Shown piece after piece: positions 6,513 to 7,582 of a stretch of DNA of 7,582 nucleotides. The notes under the pieces are model-generated. The model ran no database searches, had not been told where the DNA came from, and saw only the letters and a list, made by a program, of their open reading frames with translations. A program made the translations under genes and the position numbers. Where the stretch lies: assembly GCA_023441105.1 (NCBI GenBank), contig JAEZQX010000355.1:1-7582 (forward strand). The letters are read 5' to 3'. This DNA is from Pseudomonadota bacterium. Lineage in GTDB: Bacteria; Pseudomonadota; Gammaproteobacteria; Burkholderiales; Burkholderiaceae. Position 1 is the stretch's first letter. Every line of letters starts with the position of its first letter.

Positions 6513-7582
6513 TCAGGCGCGGGCCGGCAGGACCGTGGCCTGCGACTCGCCCAGACCGATACGGCGGAAGCCGTCACGCTCGCAGAATCCCTTCAGGATC
6601 ACCGTATCGCCATCCTGCAGGAACGTCCGAGTCTCGCCGTTCGACAGCCGCAGCGGCCGCTTGCCACCCTCGGTCAGCTCGAGCAGCGACCCGGCCTCTT
6701 CCGGCGCCGGGCCGGACAGCGTCCCGGTGCCGAACAGGTCGCCCTCGCGCAAGTTGCAGCCGTTGACGGTGTGGTGCGCGACAAGCTGGGCGACTGTCCA
6801 GTAGGCATCGGCATAATTCGACCGGCTGATCCGGTCGCCGGCGTGGCCGGCGTCGCGCATCCGCTGCGTCTGCAGCCAGACCTCGAGCTCGATCGAGATC
6901 GCCCCGCGCTCCCGGTTCGCCGCCGAATCCAGGTACGCGAGCGGCGCCGGATCGCCGTCAGGGCGGCGGCTGGGCACGCGAAACGGCGCCAGGGCATCCA
7001 GCGTGACCATCCACGGGGAAAGGGTCGACGCGAAGTTCTTCGACAGGAACGGCCCCAGCGGCTGGTACTCCCAGGCCTGGATGTCGCGGGCCGTCCAGTC
7101 GTTGAAGAGCCCGATGCCGAACACGTGCTCCTCGGCGTCAGCCATCGAGATCGGCATGCCGAGCGCGTTCGGCCGCGCCACGAACACGCCGAGCTCCAGT
7201 TCGAAGTCGAGTCGCTGGCTGGGGCCGCAGGTCGGTGTCGAGGCCCCGGCCGGCAGGATCTGGCCGCATGGCCTGTGGAAGACCTGCCCAGTCCGCGGAG
7301 CACTGACTGCGATGGACGATACGCGCCCGTGATAGCCGATCGGAACCCACTTGTAGTTCGGCAGCAGCGGATTGTCCGGACGGAATTGCTTACCCACGGC
7401 CGTGGCGTGATGGATGCTGGTGTAGAAATCGGTGTAGTCGCCGATCTCGCAAGGCAAGGTCATCTCGACCTCCGTTTGGGGCACCAGCCCCTCGCGAAAC
7501 TGCGCCTCGCGGACGCTGCCGTGGCGCAGCCCCTCGGATATCGCTGCGCGGGGGGGCCCGCCCCGCGCACGGGCCGGGGGCG
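6513..7582 (-). CDS. fahA: Fumarylacetoacetase (5' end beyond window)
   Basis: Hydrolyses 4-fumarylacetoacetate to fumarate and acetoacetate, the last step of homogentisate (tyrosine/phenylalanine) breakdown, in the cytosol. Numbering from the GTG at 7482-7484, the catalytic and metal residues known from mouse FAH are all visible: Asp19, Tyr21 and His26 in TDFYTSIHHA, Glu95 and Glu97 in LDFELELG, Asp129 (FNDW), Gln136, Tyr140 and Lys149 in DIQAWEYQPLGPFLSKN. The family block HHTVNGCNLREGDL precedes GTGTLSGP. The protein ends ATVLPARA, a normal C-terminus. The GTG is not the true start: the same frame stays open to the window edge and reads SEGLRHGSVREAQFREGLVP, which fits the family, while about 80 to 100 N-terminal residues are outside. 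The last 35 bases or so are extremely GC-rich with a G7 run, and the translation there is not clearly family-like. First visible gene of a likely three-gene operon; homogentisate dioxygenase would be the expected neighbour outside. Confidence 0.95.
   Translation of the reverse strand, partial: PPARARGGPPRAAISEGLRHGSVREAQFREGLVPQTEVEMTLPCEIGDYTDFYTSIHHATAVGKQFRPDNPLLPNYKWVPIGYHGRVSSIAVSAPRTGQVFHRPCGQILPAGASTPTCGPSQRLDFELELGVFVARPNALGMPISMADAEEHVFGIGLFNDWTARDIQAWEYQPLGPFLSKNFASTLSPWMVTLDALAPFRVPSRRPDGDPAPLAYLDSAANRERGAISIELEVWLQTQRMRDAGHAGDRISRSNYADAYWTVAQLVAHHTVNGCNLREGDLFGTGTLSGPAPEEAGSLLELTEGGKRPLRLSNGETRTFLQDGDTVILKGFCERDGFRRIGLGESQATVLPARA

Noticed and set aside
1..7582. CRISPR arrays, complete insertion sequences, toxin-antitoxin or defence genes
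   Set aside because: I saw no regular spaced repeats, no transposase and no matching gene motifs on either strand; only recombinase and transporter fragments are present.

Overview
This is a GC-rich stretch of a proteobacterial chromosome. High GC at third codon positions, a tRNA gene with an encoded CCA end, and Shine-Dalgarno-type starts support this. The mix of catabolic dehydrogenases, an SCP2-type thiolase and a fumarylacetoacetase suggests a metabolically versatile alpha- or betaproteobacterium. I cannot place it more finely from sequence alone.

Left part (1-1731, minus strand): an SCP2-type thiolase with its own strong ribosome-binding site, preceded by a small unrecognised gene of about 85 residues that also has a strong ribosome-binding site. 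The two are about 215 bases apart and could share a transcript. Next comes a gene-free stretch with one clear inverted repeat, then a well-formed tRNA-Val(CAC) on the plus strand (2040-2114).

Middle part (2115-4276): about 410 bases without a convincing gene, containing a hairpin shortly after the tRNA. A plus-strand gene for a predicted outer-membrane or periplasmic lipoprotein follows. After it lies a junk zone of about 670 bases holding two minus-strand gene remnants: the C-terminal part of a major facilitator transporter, and a piece of a serine recombinase (resolvase) that starts right after the stop codon of the next gene. This looks like the scar of past mobile DNA or rearrangement, not far from a tRNA gene.

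Right part (4277-7582, minus strand): three genes in one direction, probably an operon read from the right edge inward. They are fumarylacetoacetase (5' end outside the window), an isopropylmalate/isocitrate-type beta-decarboxylating dehydrogenase with two active-site substitutions, and a D-2-hydroxyacid dehydrogenase. Fumarylacetoacetase performs the last step of homogentisate (tyrosine/phenylalanine) breakdown. The two dehydrogenases are not standard members of that pathway, and their substrates cannot be read from the sequence.

I found no clear previously undescribed system. The most notable points are the recombination scar, the unusual dehydrogenase active site, and the association of fumarylacetoacetase with two NAD-dependent hydroxyacid dehydrogenases.
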